The translations under genes and the position numbers were made by a program. A DNA stretch of 64,000 nt from WHSV01 sp050694055 (GTDB lineage: Bacteria; Actinomycetota; CADDZG01; WHSQ01), in the NCBI GenBank assembly GCA_050694055.1, contig JBOGWX010000108.1:1-64000 (forward strand). Direction: 5' to 3'. Below, piece after piece: positions 8,765-16,834 of this stretch. How positions within the stretch are numbered: position 1 is the first letter of the stretch; every line of letters starts with the position of its first letter. Under the pieces are notes generated by a model, which ran no database searches, had not been told where the DNA came from, and saw only the letters and a list, made by a program, of their open reading frames with translations.

Positions 8765-9326
8765 CCTCCACCCCCAGATGCTCCAGAACCCCCAACAGTT
8801 CTCTGCGGAAGCCTTCAGATGGGTCATGGGTCACCGCCCACCGTGCGCCGGCGAGGAGTTCATCTCGAGTCGGCTTAAGGGCGCGCAGGTCGTCTTCATG
8901 CCGACCGGCTCCCTGATCCACCAGCGCGTACAACTTGAAGTGGATCTGGTCGAATCGACCAGCAAAATGGACGGTGAGCGCCGCGCCGAAGCTGCGAGTT
9001 TCGACTCGCTCCATAAAGGCATCGGGAAGTCCGAATCGCAGAAGGTCAACAGGGCCAGGATTCAGCCAGTCGGGCTCCAATTCGAAGTCTCGGGCGACCC
9101 GATTCCTCGCCTCCACCAGCTCAGACGGCAAGGGACGGGCTGGCTTCAGACCTTCAGCCGAGTCGAGCGCCAGGACATCGACGTCGCTGGTCGTTCTGTC
9201 CACCAGACCCAGCGCCAGCAAAGCCGCCCCGCCAATCACAACAATCTCAAGGTGCGCATCCAAGGCGCTGAGGTGTTCGCCGAGGGCTGTCAGGAGGCGA
9301 TTCCCTTCATGGGCGTCGAAAGGCAT
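8745..9326 (-). CDS. Small MNT-type nucleotidyltransferase, possible type IV TA toxin
   Basis: 193 residues. The fold signature is clear near residues 30-56: VIGGAALLALGL then TTSDVDVL, that is the GG and the paired aspartates of the polymerase-beta nucleotidyltransferase superfamily. It resembles the DUF6036/AbiEii-like group. A third acidic residue is not certain by eye. AbiEii toxins add nucleotides to RNA; the substrate here is unknown. It overlaps the downstream winged-helix gene by 20 bp, and transcription probably starts at its own ATG. It could also be an orphan housekeeping transferase, but the context (VapBC, RHS relics, hsdR stump) favours a defence or toxin-antitoxin role. Confidence 0.65.
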   Translation of the reverse strand: MPFDAHEGNRLLTALGEHLSALDAHLEIVVIGGAALLALGLVDRTTSDVDVLALDSAEGLKPARPLPSELVEARNRVARDFELEPDWLNPGPVDLLRFGLPDAFMERVETRSFGAALTVHFAGRFDQIHFKLYALVDQGAGRHEDDLRALKPTRDELLAGARWAVTHDPSEGFRRELLGVLEHLGVEDADLGA

Positions 9327-9363
9327 CTAGGATGTATAACATCTCATTTGGTAATGTTCAACA
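9326..9363 (-). promoter_or_regulatory. Leaderless promoter and double palindrome ahead of the nucleotidyltransferase
   Basis: On the minus strand a -35 TTGAAC (9361-9356) and a -10 TATACA (9338-9333) are 17 bp apart, which puts the start at the A of the ATG (9326). Two palindromes cover these boxes: GATGTATAACATC (9331-9343) at the -10 and ATGTTCAACAT (about 9355-9365) at the -35. They share the half-site ATGTT/AACAT, so a dimeric repressor, probably the winged-helix partner, could bind both. Confidence 0.6.
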
Positions 9364-9410
9364 TCCTAATCGGACGAAGACATCTACCGGTCCTAGAGGG
9401 CCTGGGAGCG

Positions 9411-10142
9411 CTACTCCTCGGCGCCTCCGCCCCCACCTTCGCCGCCCTGTCCGCCGCCGCCCTGTCCGCCGCCGCCCTCTTCGACCACGAGGGTGCCGGT
9501 CATGGTCGTGGGGTGGAAGTCGCAGATGTAGGGGTACTCACCGGGCTCATCGGGGGCCGCGAACTCGAAGTCGACGGTCTCGCCACCCCCCGCAGTATCA
9601 CTGGTGTAGAACGCGGCGGCGGGATCCGACAGATCCTCTTCGGTCTCGTAGAAGGCGATGTTGTGGTCGACCGAATCCTGGTTGTCGAGCGTGCCGCTGT
9701 ACTCCTCGCCGGCCGCCACGGTGATCTCCTCGACGTCCCACGCCGTGTTCTGAGCGACGATCGTGCTGCCACCACCGCCTGCGGGTGCCGCGGTCTCGCC
9801 GCCTTCGGCAGAGGCCGTCTCGTCTTCGCTGAGGAAGCCGGTCTGGGCAACCGCCACGCCGATCAGCAACGGATAGAGCACCACCGCCGCCAGCTCGGGC
9901 CAGCGGCGTCGAGCCGCGTCGGGGCGCAGCGCGTAGAACGCGCACGCCCCCAGGACGTTGGCCGCCATGAGCAGTGACAGGGTCGTGGCCGCGGCGGGCT
10001 CGAGCGACAACAGAATCCGAGAGAATCCAATCGCGATCAAAGCGATGACCACTAGGGCGGCAAGAGGCAGGACGAAGATGAGCGGAACCCTCAGGCGAAT
10101 CTCGCCGGACATTCCCGATTGATTGTGCGTGTCCTGGGCCAT
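9411..10142 (-). CDS. Membrane-anchored cupredoxin (type 1 copper protein)
   Basis: 243 residues. Residues 15-105 hold about three hydrophobic segments (PLIFVLPLAALVVIALIAI and others). A Gly/Ala-rich linker follows, then a cupredoxin domain at about 125-220. Type 1 copper ligands are visible: His in SVDHNIAF, Cys and His in YICDFHP, and Met in TTMTGTL. The domain would face the outside and carry electrons. The tail is a run of Gly, Gln and Glu. It is the last gene of the oxidase gene row on this strand, so it may be an electron donor to the caa3 oxidase or help load copper; this is inference. The membrane part fused to the copper domain is unusual next to plain plastocyanin-like proteins. 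Confidence 0.75.
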   Translation of the reverse strand: MAQDTHNQSGMSGEIRLRVPLIFVLPLAALVVIALIAIGFSRILLSLEPAAATTLSLLMAANVLGACAFYALRPDAARRRWPELAAVVLYPLLIGVAVAQTGFLSEDETASAEGGETAAPAGGGGSTIVAQNTAWDVEEITVAAGEEYSGTLDNQDSVDHNIAFYETEEDLSDPAAAFYTSDTAGGGETVDFEFAAPDEPGEYPYICDFHPTTMTGTLVVEEGGGGQGGGGQGGEGGGGGAEE

Positions 10143-10184
10143 CTGTGCTCTTACCTTCTATTCGATTCGATCACGGAGGGGGCA

Positions 10185-11126
10185 TTACTTCCTCATGTCC
10201 CATGCCTCGAGCTCGCGCTCGAAGTCGTCCCAGCTAACCGATTCGGCCTCGGCTCGTTCCTCGCGCGCGTTCCAGCGAAAGAAGAGCACCGCGATGACGC
10301 TCCACAGTAGCAGGCCGCCTCCGATCTTCATGATGAGACCGGCGATCATCTGGTCGGTCGTTGCCGTCAGTCCCCACAGGCGCGGAACCGTTTCGTAATG
10401 CTGGTAGAGCACTCCCTCGGCAAACGTGAGGAAGGACGCGGGGACGGTCGGAATCACCGAGGTGAGGAAGAGGTAGAACATCTTTGCGATGTCGGTCATG
10501 CGCCCCAACTCCGGCAACGGCGAGACGACCGGCCACCACCCGATGATGGAGGCTCCGAGGATCAGAGCGTGGACCACGCCGTGTCCCGCATTGGACGACG
10601 TCTGAAGGCCCACGATCACCGGCCAGTGAATGAAGGCGACCGTCCCGTTGAAGATGAGCAGCGCGACCACCGGTTTCGTGAGAACTCGCATCACCCTGAA
10701 GCGCGCGCCGGTGCCGATCAGCGAGCGCAGCAGCCAGCGCGGGGTTCCGAGCAGAAGGAGTGGCGGTACGACGAGCATGAACGCCAGGTGCTGGATCATG
10801 TGGAAGCTGAAGAGATACCTCTCCGCGATGTCGTGCAGCGGCCAGTCCGACGCGAACCACAACAGGATGATGCCTGAGTAAAAGGCGAAGACCTGCTTGG
10901 CGGACGCGGGCTTCTCTCCCGGTAAATCTCCACTCGCCCGTCCCGCTCGCTCCCCCTCGCCAACCTTCCGGGGGCCGAGCACGTTGACGGCCCAGGCGTA
11001 TCCACCCGCCAGCAGAACGAGGGCGAGCCAGACCTCGGGATGGGGGTTCCAGGTCCATGGATTCACCGCGGCTTGAGTGGCCGGCTGGAGCGCCATCGAC
11101 ACGCTCTCCTCAACCACCGGGGCCAC
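10185..11126 (-). CDS. ctaG: CtaG-type (caa3) cytochrome oxidase assembly protein
   Basis: 313 residues with about seven membrane helices and the pattern of the caa3_CtaG family: PHPEVWLALVLLAGGYAW near the start, SDWPLHDIAERYLFSFHM (histidines and aspartate), then IQHLAFMLVVPPLLLLG. This family helps assemble the copper centre of caa3 oxidase in Bacillus-type systems. The GTG at 11126 overlaps the upstream ctaF by 17 bp; an ATG at 11096 is an alternative start that removes the overlap. It lies in the ctaD-E-F gene row, which supports the call. Confidence 0.85.
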   Translation of the reverse strand: MAPVVEESVSMALQPATQAAVNPWTWNPHPEVWLALVLLAGGYAWAVNVLGPRKVGEGERAGRASGDLPGEKPASAKQVFAFYSGIILLWFASDWPLHDIAERYLFSFHMIQHLAFMLVVPPLLLLGTPRWLLRSLIGTGARFRVMRVLTKPVVALLIFNGTVAFIHWPVIVGLQTSSNAGHGVVHALILGASIIGWWPVVSPLPELGRMTDIAKMFYLFLTSVIPTVPASFLTFAEGVLYQHYETVPRLWGLTATTDQMIAGLIMKIGGGLLLWSVIAVLFFRWNAREERAEAESVSWDDFERELEAWDMRK

Positions 11127-11454
11127 CCGACCCGGGACCGCCCTCTGCCGTAAAGAAGATGACGAGGACGATGGCGAACACGAACAGGGCGAAGCCGAGA
11201 CCGGTGACGAAGAGGTAGCGGAACAGCTTGCTGTCGAACTTCAGGTGCATGAAATAGCCAACGACCATCACGAACTTGGCCAGTGACAAGGCTATGAGCA
11301 GCGGCACGATGATCCCCTGAAGTGCCTCGATATAGAAGATGGCGACCTCGATCAGCGTGATGATCGCCAGGATGACCGCGATCTTCACGTACTGACCGGG
11401 TCCGGGGTGATGCTCGAGCTCGAAGTCCTCTTGCGGTTCGGCGTATTGGCTCAT
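11110..11454 (-). CDS. ctaF: Cytochrome c oxidase subunit IV
   Basis: 114 residues from the ATG at 11454 (MSQYAEPQEDFELEHH). Three membrane helices are visible: IAVILAIITLIEVAIFYI, IIVPLLIALSLAKFVMVVGY and LFVTGLGFALFVFAIVLVI. The FVMVVGYFMHLKFD motif is typical of the bacterial Cox4/CtaF family. The C-terminal tail is Gly-rich. It follows subunit III by 8 bp. The protein stabilises the oxidase and has no redox centre. Confidence 0.9.
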   Translation of the reverse strand: MSQYAEPQEDFELEHHPGPGQYVKIAVILAIITLIEVAIFYIEALQGIIVPLLIALSLAKFVMVVGYFMHLKFDSKLFRYLFVTGLGFALFVFAIVLVIFFTAEGGPGSGGPGG

Positions 11455-11462
11455 GAGCTCCT

Positions 11463-12065
11463 CTAGTTCGGAATCAGGTAGACGAGCGTGAAGATGACGA
11501 TCCAGACGATGTCGACGAAGTGCCAGTAGAGACCGATCAATTCGACCTTGCGGGAATCGTCGGGCCCGAGTCTTTTGAACATCGACATGCCGACGAGCAG
11601 CAGCAGCATCAAGATGCCGACGGTGACGTGCGCCCCGTGAAAGCCGGTCAGTACGAAGAAGCTCGACCCGAAGGCACTCACGTCGAGGCCGAGGCCCTTG
11701 TGCGCGAACTCGGTGAACTCGTAGATCTGACCTCCGATGAAGACCGTTCCGAGCATCGCCGTCGCCAGCAGCCACGCGCGCATCCCTCGTTCGTCGCGGC
11801 GCTGGCACGCGGCTAGTGCAAGGACCATCGTCAGAGACGACATGAGCAGCACGAACGAGCTGACCGACGTGTAGGGAATGTCGTAGAGCTCCTCCGTAGT
11901 GGGACCCTCTCCCGTGTTGTTGCGGTAGAGCAGGTAGGTCGAGATCAGCGACCCGAAGAACAGGCACTCCGAGCCGAGGAAGGCCCACATCGCCATCTTG
12001 GTGTTGTCGAGGCCCGTCGAGGTGTGGTGCTCGTGCGCCGCCGGGCTGAGCTCTCGAGTCGCCAC
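11463..12065 (-). CDS. ctaE: Cytochrome c oxidase subunit III
   Basis: 200 residues, five membrane helices, the short bacterial form of subunit III. Motifs include MWAFLGSECLFFGSLISTYL near the start and FHGAHVTVGILMLLLL then GLYWHFVDIVWIVIFTLVYL at the end. The GTG start overlaps the ctaD stop by 1 bp (TAGTG), so the two are coupled. It has no metal centre and supports proton uptake and stability of subunit I. A second subunit III gene lies at 15759. Confidence 0.93.
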   Translation of the reverse strand: MATRELSPAAHEHHTSTGLDNTKMAMWAFLGSECLFFGSLISTYLLYRNNTGEGPTTEELYDIPYTSVSSFVLLMSSLTMVLALAACQRRDERGMRAWLLATAMLGTVFIGGQIYEFTEFAHKGLGLDVSAFGSSFFVLTGFHGAHVTVGILMLLLLVGMSMFKRLGPDDSRKVELIGLYWHFVDIVWIVIFTLVYLIPN

Positions 12066-13930
12066 TAGTGCTCGACCTCCGACGGCTCGAGGACCCAGCC
12101 GAAGAGTCCGAACAGCAAGATCATTGCTCCGACGATGATCAAAGGCCAGCTATAGATCACGCCGTAGCCGAGCACCGGCATCCCCACCGCGGCCACCGCA
12201 GGGAACAGCGACGGAGCGGGCAGATGGATCCCTCCTCCGGGATCGCGCTCCTCGAACTCGCTCGTCGAGGTCGCTCCGCCCGCCACCACCGGGGTCGCGT
12301 ACTCGTCCGGTTTGACCACGTACTTACGGTGCCAGAAGTCATCGCGCGCTTTCACGACGGGGACCTCGGCGAAGTTGTACACGGGAGCGGGCGAAGGGAT
12401 CGACCACTCGAGCGTCCGTCCGTCCCACGGGTCGGCGCCCGCCTCGCGCCCCTTCCTCTTGGTCAGCACAGCGTTGACGAAGAAGATAGCGATCGACAGC
12501 GCGATGATAAAGGCGCCGACCGTCGACACGAGATTCCACAGGTTCCAGCCCATGCCGTCGGGATAGGTGTAGGTGCGACGCGGCATGCCCTCGAGTCCGA
12601 GAATGTGCATCGGGCCGAACGCGGCATTGAACCCGATGAACATCAACCAGAAGTGCAGCTTCCCCAGACCATCGTTGAGCAGCTTGCCGAACACCTTGGG
12701 CCACCAGTAGTAGAGGCCCGCGAAGAGGCCAAAGATGGCGCCCCCGAAGAGCACGTAGTGAAAGTGAGCGACGACGTAATAGGTATCGGTCTGCTGTGCG
12801 TCGTGCGGCACTATCGCGTGGGTTACGCCGGAGAGTCCACCGATGATGAACATCGCGACGAAGCCGATCGCGAACAGCATGGGCGGGGTGAAGTGAAGGT
12901 CGCCCTTCCACATCGTGCCCAACCAGTTGAAGATCTTCACGCCCGTCGGCACCGCGATGAACATCGTAGATAGGGCAAAAGCCGAGTTCGCAACCGGACC
13001 GAGACCGACTGCGAACATGTGGTGCGCCCACACGCCCCAGCCCATGAACCCGATGGCGATACCGGCGAACACGATCGCGGCGTATCCGAAGATCGGCTTG
13101 CGGGAAAAGGTCGGCAGCACGTCCGAGACGATCCCCATGGCCGGCAGGATCATGATGTAGACCTCCGGGTGTCCGAAGAGCCAGAAGAGGTGCTGCCACA
13201 GCACGGGGTTTCCGCCGGCTTCCGGATTGAAGAAGTTGGCGTTGTAGACCCGGTCGAACATCAGCTCGAACAACGCCACGGCGATGATCGGCATGGCGAA
13301 CAGCAGCAGGAACGCGGTCACCAGCGTCATCCAGATGAACACCGGCATGCGCATCAGAGTCATTCCCGGCGCCCTCATATTGAGGATGGTGACGATGAAG
13401 TTGACGGCTCCAAGCAGTGAGGCCAGACCCAGGATCTGCAGACCGAGCGAGTAGAAGGTCATGCCGTTACCCGGAAGCTCTGTGCTCAGGGGCGCGTAGC
13501 CAAACCAGCCCCCGTTCGGAGCTCCTCCCAGAAAGAAACTGGAGTAGAGGAACAGTCCACCCGCCACGAACACCCAGTAACTGAACGCGTTGATGCGCGG
13601 AAAGGCGACGTCGCGCGCGCCGATCATGAGAGGCGCCAGGTAGTTCATGATGCCCACACCCAGAGGCATGATCACCAAGAAGATCATCGTCAGCCCATGC
13701 ATGGTGAAGAACTGGTTGTAGGTTTCGGCCGACAGCGTCGTTCCGTTGGGGACCGCCAGCTGGGCGCGGATGGCAAGCGCTTCGAGTCCGCCGATCACGA
13801 AGAAGACCAGCGCCGTGGCGCAGTACATGATGCCGATCTTCTTGTGATCGACCGTGGTGACCCAACTCCACCATCCGGTGGTAGCCGTCGGCCTGCGGAA
13901 CAGGCTCGCCTCAGCCGCTGCAGTTGCCAT
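12065..13930 (-). CDS. ctaD: Cytochrome c oxidase subunit I (type A1 heme-copper oxidase)
   Basis: 621 residues, about 14 hydrophobic segments. It is the catalytic subunit that reduces O2 to water and pumps protons. TMHGLTMIF has the low-spin heme histidine. FGHPEVYIMILP holds the CuB histidine, the cross-linked tyrosine and the glutamate that marks type A1. GVWAHHMFAVG gives two more CuB histidines and VAHFHYVLFGG the heme ligands. The C-terminal extension past residue 520 has two more hydrophobic segments (FPAVAAVGMPVLGYGVIY and PLIIVGAMILLFGLFG), as in oxidases fused to a subunit IV-like part. It starts 21 bp after ctaC ends. Confidence 0.97.
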   Translation of the reverse strand: MATAAAEASLFRRPTATTGWWSWVTTVDHKKIGIMYCATALVFFVIGGLEALAIRAQLAVPNGTTLSAETYNQFFTMHGLTMIFLVIMPLGVGIMNYLAPLMIGARDVAFPRINAFSYWVFVAGGLFLYSSFFLGGAPNGGWFGYAPLSTELPGNGMTFYSLGLQILGLASLLGAVNFIVTILNMRAPGMTLMRMPVFIWMTLVTAFLLLFAMPIIAVALFELMFDRVYNANFFNPEAGGNPVLWQHLFWLFGHPEVYIMILPAMGIVSDVLPTFSRKPIFGYAAIVFAGIAIGFMGWGVWAHHMFAVGLGPVANSAFALSTMFIAVPTGVKIFNWLGTMWKGDLHFTPPMLFAIGFVAMFIIGGLSGVTHAIVPHDAQQTDTYYVVAHFHYVLFGGAIFGLFAGLYYWWPKVFGKLLNDGLGKLHFWLMFIGFNAAFGPMHILGLEGMPRRTYTYPDGMGWNLWNLVSTVGAFIIALSIAIFFVNAVLTKRKGREAGADPWDGRTLEWSIPSPAPVYNFAEVPVVKARDDFWHRKYVVKPDEYATPVVAGGATSTSEFEERDPGGGIHLPAPSLFPAVAAVGMPVLGYGVIYSWPLIIVGAMILLFGLFGWVLEPSEVEH

Positions 13931-13951
13931 CAGTTCACTCCCTCAAGGCCG

Positions 13952-15064
13952 TTACTCGAGACTCTGTAGATAGGCGACCAGGTCGTTGATCTGGTCCTCG
14001 CTGAGATCCAGTGCGGGCATCTTCGATCCCGGACGCACGCCGTCGGGATCGCGCAACCACGCCGCGAGGTTCTCGGCGTTGTTCTCGAAGGTCGCTCCCG
14101 CGAACGTGCTCCGGCCGGCGAAATGCGTCAGGTTCGGCCCGATCTTGGGCTGCGCCTCGAGTCCCGGCTGCACGGCGTGACAAGAGGCGCACGCGTAGGC
14201 GTCGGCACCGTCCTCGACCACCGTGCTCTTCACCTCGAAGTTCTCCGCGAAGATCTCCCGGCCGGCCGCCGCGTCGCCGCTCGCGCTCTCGGCCGCGGGC
14301 GAGGTCTGCTGCTCGACCCAGGCATCGAAGTCTTCCTGCGTGTGGGCGTAGGCGACTAGCTTCATATTGGCATGGCTGAGTCCGCAGAACTCCTTGCACT
14401 GGCCCAGGAAGCGGCCGGGTTCGTCGGCCTGATAGCGCAGGAAGTTCGTGTAGCCGGGGACCACGTCTTGAGTACCGCCCAGACGGGGGATCCAGAAACT
14501 GTGGATGACCTCGGCCGTGCCGTCCACACCATCGGTTTCGGCCCCCTGAATCTCGAGCACCACCGGTTCGCCGGCCGGGATGTGCAGTTCGTTGGCCGTA
14601 GTGATGTTCTCTTCCGGGTAGTTGAACTCCCACCAGAACTGATGGGCGATGACCTCGACCCGCAGCCCGTCCTCCGGCGGGTCACCCTGGAGGTCCAGGA
14701 TCGTGCCGACCGTCGGGATGGCGAGGCCGGCCAGGATCAGGGCGGGAACGACCGTGAGGACGACCTCGACTTTCGTGTTGCCGTGAAACTGAGAGGCCTT
14801 CCGGCCTTCTTTGTGGCGGAAGCGAATCAGAGCGTAGACCAGCGCGCCCTCGACCAATACGAAGACCACGACGGCGATGGCGAGGGTGATGTTCCACAGG
14901 ACGTCGGGGGCCCGGGAGAACTCGCCTGCCGGGTTCAGTACGGACTGCGGCGCGTCTTCGGCGCCGGCACACGCGGTGGCCGCGAGAACCAATAGGGAAA
15001 GGAGCGCGCCCTTAACGGCTCGCCGCGTGAACTTCCTGGAAAACCCCGGTTTCCTGTTGGCCAC
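13952..15064 (-). CDS. ctaC: Cytochrome c oxidase subunit II fused to cytochrome c (caa3 type)
   Basis: 370 residues if it starts at the GTG 15064 (MANRKPGFSRKF); an open frame continues to 15220, but it runs under the divergent gene. The lipobox LVLAATAC near residue 32 suggests lipidation. Two helices follow. The CuA domain has IHSFWIPRLGG and GQCKEFCGLSHANM with both copper cysteines, the histidine and the methionine. The last 90 residues are a class I cytochrome c with CASCH and a candidate axial methionine in GSKMPALD. The fused heme makes this a caa3 oxidase that can take electrons straight from the bc complex or a small carrier. First gene of the ctaC-D-E-F-G row. Confidence 0.93.
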   Translation of the reverse strand: MANRKPGFSRKFTRRAVKGALLSLLVLAATACAGAEDAPQSVLNPAGEFSRAPDVLWNITLAIAVVVFVLVEGALVYALIRFRHKEGRKASQFHGNTKVEVVLTVVPALILAGLAIPTVGTILDLQGDPPEDGLRVEVIAHQFWWEFNYPEENITTANELHIPAGEPVVLEIQGAETDGVDGTAEVIHSFWIPRLGGTQDVVPGYTNFLRYQADEPGRFLGQCKEFCGLSHANMKLVAYAHTQEDFDAWVEQQTSPAAESASGDAAAGREIFAENFEVKSTVVEDGADAYACASCHAVQPGLEAQPKIGPNLTHFAGRSTFAGATFENNAENLAAWLRDPDGVRPGSKMPALDLSEDQINDLVAYLQSLE

Positions 15065-15080
15065 TGCAGGCGCAATATAT
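15065..15080 (-). promoter_or_regulatory. Candidate ctaC promoter, near-leaderless
   Basis: On the minus strand TATATT (15079-15074) is a good -10 box. The predicted start is about 15067, only 3 nt before the GTG at 15064. No convincing -35 box is seen. It supports the choice of the GTG as the start of ctaC. Confidence 0.45.
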
Positions 15081-15102
15081 CCGAAGCGCGGCCGGTAGCC
15101 TG

Positions 15103-15708
15103 ATGTCCATGACGACCGAAACCACGACCAATACGTCCGGCCGGCCTTCACTTTGGCGCAAGCGGTTGGTCGTTGGACTTGGGCTTGTTGCGGTGCTGGG
15201 AGTGGTTGTGTTCCTGGCACTGAAACCCGCTCCGGAAGCCCCTCGCTCGGCCCCCGTTTTCACGCTTCCACTGCTGGCGGCCGACGGCGAGCTGTCGAGC
15301 TCCGAGTTGGAGGGCAAACCCGTAGTCTTCAACTTCTGGGCATCGTGGTGCGAGCCGTGCAAGGAGGAGCTGCCGGCCTTCCAAGAGATCGCAGAGAAGT
15401 ACGACGACCGGGTGACGATCTTGGGCGTGAACGTGCAGGACACCGAGGACGAGGCGATCGCCATGGCAGAGCGCTTCGGGCTCACCTATCCACTCGTGGT
15501 CGGTGACCGTAAGATTCAGCGAGACTTCGACATCTTCGGCCTCCCCCAGACCTTCTTCGTGACGTCCGACTACCGGTTGCTGCAAAGCGAGATCCGACCC
15601 GACGAGGGCCCGACGCTTCTGGGGGAGAACAACGCCAACACCTCGGGGCTCGGCGCCATCACCCGCCGGGAGCTCGAGAGTGAGATAGAAAAGCTCCTCG
15701 ACGACTGA
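15103..15708 (+). CDS. TlpA/ResA-like membrane-anchored thioredoxin
   Basis: 201 residues. One N-terminal helix (LVVGLGLVAVLGVVVFLAL, about 21-40) anchors it and the rest faces outward. The thioredoxin-like domain carries WASWCEPCKEE near residue 80, FGLPQTFFV with the cis-proline, and AERFGLTYPLV. Proteins of this type reduce apocytochrome cysteines before heme attachment (the CcmG/ResA role), which fits its place between the oxidase and the ccm genes. An ATG at 15109 is an equally good start. A second gene of this kind lies at 39550 beside ccdA, so the division of labour is unclear. Confidence 0.88.
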   Translation: MSMTTETTTNTSGRPSLWRKRLVVGLGLVAVLGVVVFLALKPAPEAPRSAPVFTLPLLAADGELSSSELEGKPVVFNFWASWCEPCKEELPAFQEIAEKYDDRVTILGVNVQDTEDEAIAMAERFGLTYPLVVGDRKIQRDFDIFGLPQTFFVTSDYRLLQSEIRPDEGPTLLGENNANTSGLGAITRRELESEIEKLLDD

Positions 15709-15711
15709 CTA

Positions 15712-15731
15712 GCGATCGTCTCGACGATCGC
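15712..15731. repeat. Perfect inverted repeat between tlpA and the second subunit III
   Basis: GCGATCGTC-TC-GACGATCGC is a 9-bp stem with a 2-nt centre. It lies 3 bp past the tlpA stop and has no T run, so a terminator is unlikely. It could be an operator or an RNA-stabilising hairpin. Confidence 0.5.
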
Positions 15732-15758
15732 GCCGAGAGAAACCAGCGAGGAGAACGA

Positions 15759-16343
15759 GTGGCCGGATCCGTCGCCGCGACAACCCAACGCCGCACTCCG
15801 AGCTCGCTGCTCGGCATGGTCATCTTCATCACATCCGAGCTCATGTTCTTCGGCGCCCTGTTCGGTGCTTACTTCACGATCCGAGCTCAGGCCGGCGAGT
15901 GGCCCCCGGCCGGAACCCCTCACATCGACGCCCTGCGTACCGCGTTGTTCACGGTCTTTCTGGTCGCGTCGTCCGGCACGCAGCATCTGGGGGTGGTCGC
16001 CATTCGACGAGGGGACCGGGCCGGGCTCATTCGTTGGATGTGGATCACGATCGCTCTGGGAACCACCTTCTTGGCCGGACAGGCGCTCGAGTACGCCGAG
16101 CTCTTCAATGAGGGTTTCAGCATCGGGACCAACGTCTTCGGGGCTCTGTTCTTCACGATGACCGGCTTCCACGGCCTGCATGTCGCCGGGGGCCTGCTCA
16201 TGCTGGGAGTGGTGGCGGCGAAGGGCCGCATGGGGCATTTCACCGCCGAGCGCCACGGCCCGGCCGAGGCGGTGGGCTACTACTGGCACTTCGTGGACGT
16301 GGTGTGGATCTTCTTGTTCTTGGTGCTCTACCTCCTCGCCTGA
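15759..16343 (+). CDS. Second heme-copper oxidase subunit III
   Basis: 194 residues from a GTG (MAGSVAATTQRR), with GAGGAGAAC upstream as ribosome binding site. Five helices. Subunit III motifs: MVIFITSELMFFGALFGAYF, FTMTGFHGLHVAGGLLML and YYWHFVDVVWIFLFLVLYLL. It is a diverged paralogue of ctaE (11463) and lies on the opposite strand, ahead of the ccm genes, with no second subunit I in the window. It may be an alternative subunit for the same oxidase or belong to a bc-oxidase supercomplex; both are guesses. Confidence 0.88.
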   Translation: MAGSVAATTQRRTPSSLLGMVIFITSELMFFGALFGAYFTIRAQAGEWPPAGTPHIDALRTALFTVFLVASSGTQHLGVVAIRRGDRAGLIRWMWITIALGTTFLAGQALEYAELFNEGFSIGTNVFGALFFTMTGFHGLHVAGGLLMLGVVAAKGRMGHFTAERHGPAEAVGYYWHFVDVVWIFLFLVLYLLA

Positions 16344-16396
16344 CCGCACCAGCGACCGCCTACAAAGGGTCCGGGTTCCCTTATGGTTGGGCGTAG

Positions 16397-16822
16397 ATGG
16401 AGCAGCAGACCCTTACAGCGGCGCCGGACAAGCGGCGGGCCAAGTTCTTAGTCGGTGGAAGCGTGATCGCCCTCGCCGTGGGCGGCCTCATCTTGTTCGC
16501 CATGACTAGGCCCAACTCGACTTCGTTCTACATGACCCCCACCGAGCTTCAGGCGGCCGGGCTCTCGCAGCCGGGCGACGACGTGAAGGTCAACGGCGAC
16601 CTGGTGCAGGACTCGGTGGTCGAGAGGGGCATCGCGACGACTTTCGACATCACCGACGGCGATTCTCTGATCTCCGTCACCACCGAGTCGACCCTTCCCG
16701 ACGCCTTCTACAGCGACTCCGACGTGATCGAGATCATCGCTCAGGGTCGCTACGACGGGGACACCTTCACCGCGTCTCAGGTGTTCGCCAAGTGCCCGTC
16801 GAAGTTCAAGGCCAAGACTTAG
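16397..16822 (+). CDS. ccmE: CcmE cytochrome c maturation heme chaperone, CxxxF variant
   Basis: 141 residues. One N-terminal helix (LVGGSVIALAVGGLILFAM) anchors an outward OB-fold domain with SFYMTPTELQAA near the start and VKVNGDLVQDSV. CcmE takes heme from CcmC/D and hands it to CcmF/H. The usual heme-binding motif is HxxxY, and CxxxY in a group of archaea and some bacteria. Here the motif is AKCPSKFKAK: Cys is present, but the Tyr place is Phe. TATGGT at 16382-16387 would start transcription about 3 nt before the ATG. Confidence 0.88.
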   Translation: MEQQTLTAAPDKRRAKFLVGGSVIALAVGGLILFAMTRPNSTSFYMTPTELQAAGLSQPGDDVKVNGDLVQDSVVERGIATTFDITDGDSLISVTTESTLPDAFYSDSDVIEIIAQGRYDGDTFTASQVFAKCPSKFKAKT

Positions 16823-16834
16823 TATGCGGCGATC

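Noticed and set aside
6674..9326. A complete mobile element with integrase or transposase
   Set aside because: The island has relics and toxin-antitoxin genes but no recombinase gene or terminal repeats in view.
9420..9480. GC-rich tandem triplets at the end of the cupredoxin gene
   Set aside because: They encode the Gly/Gln/Glu-rich tail and need no other explanation.
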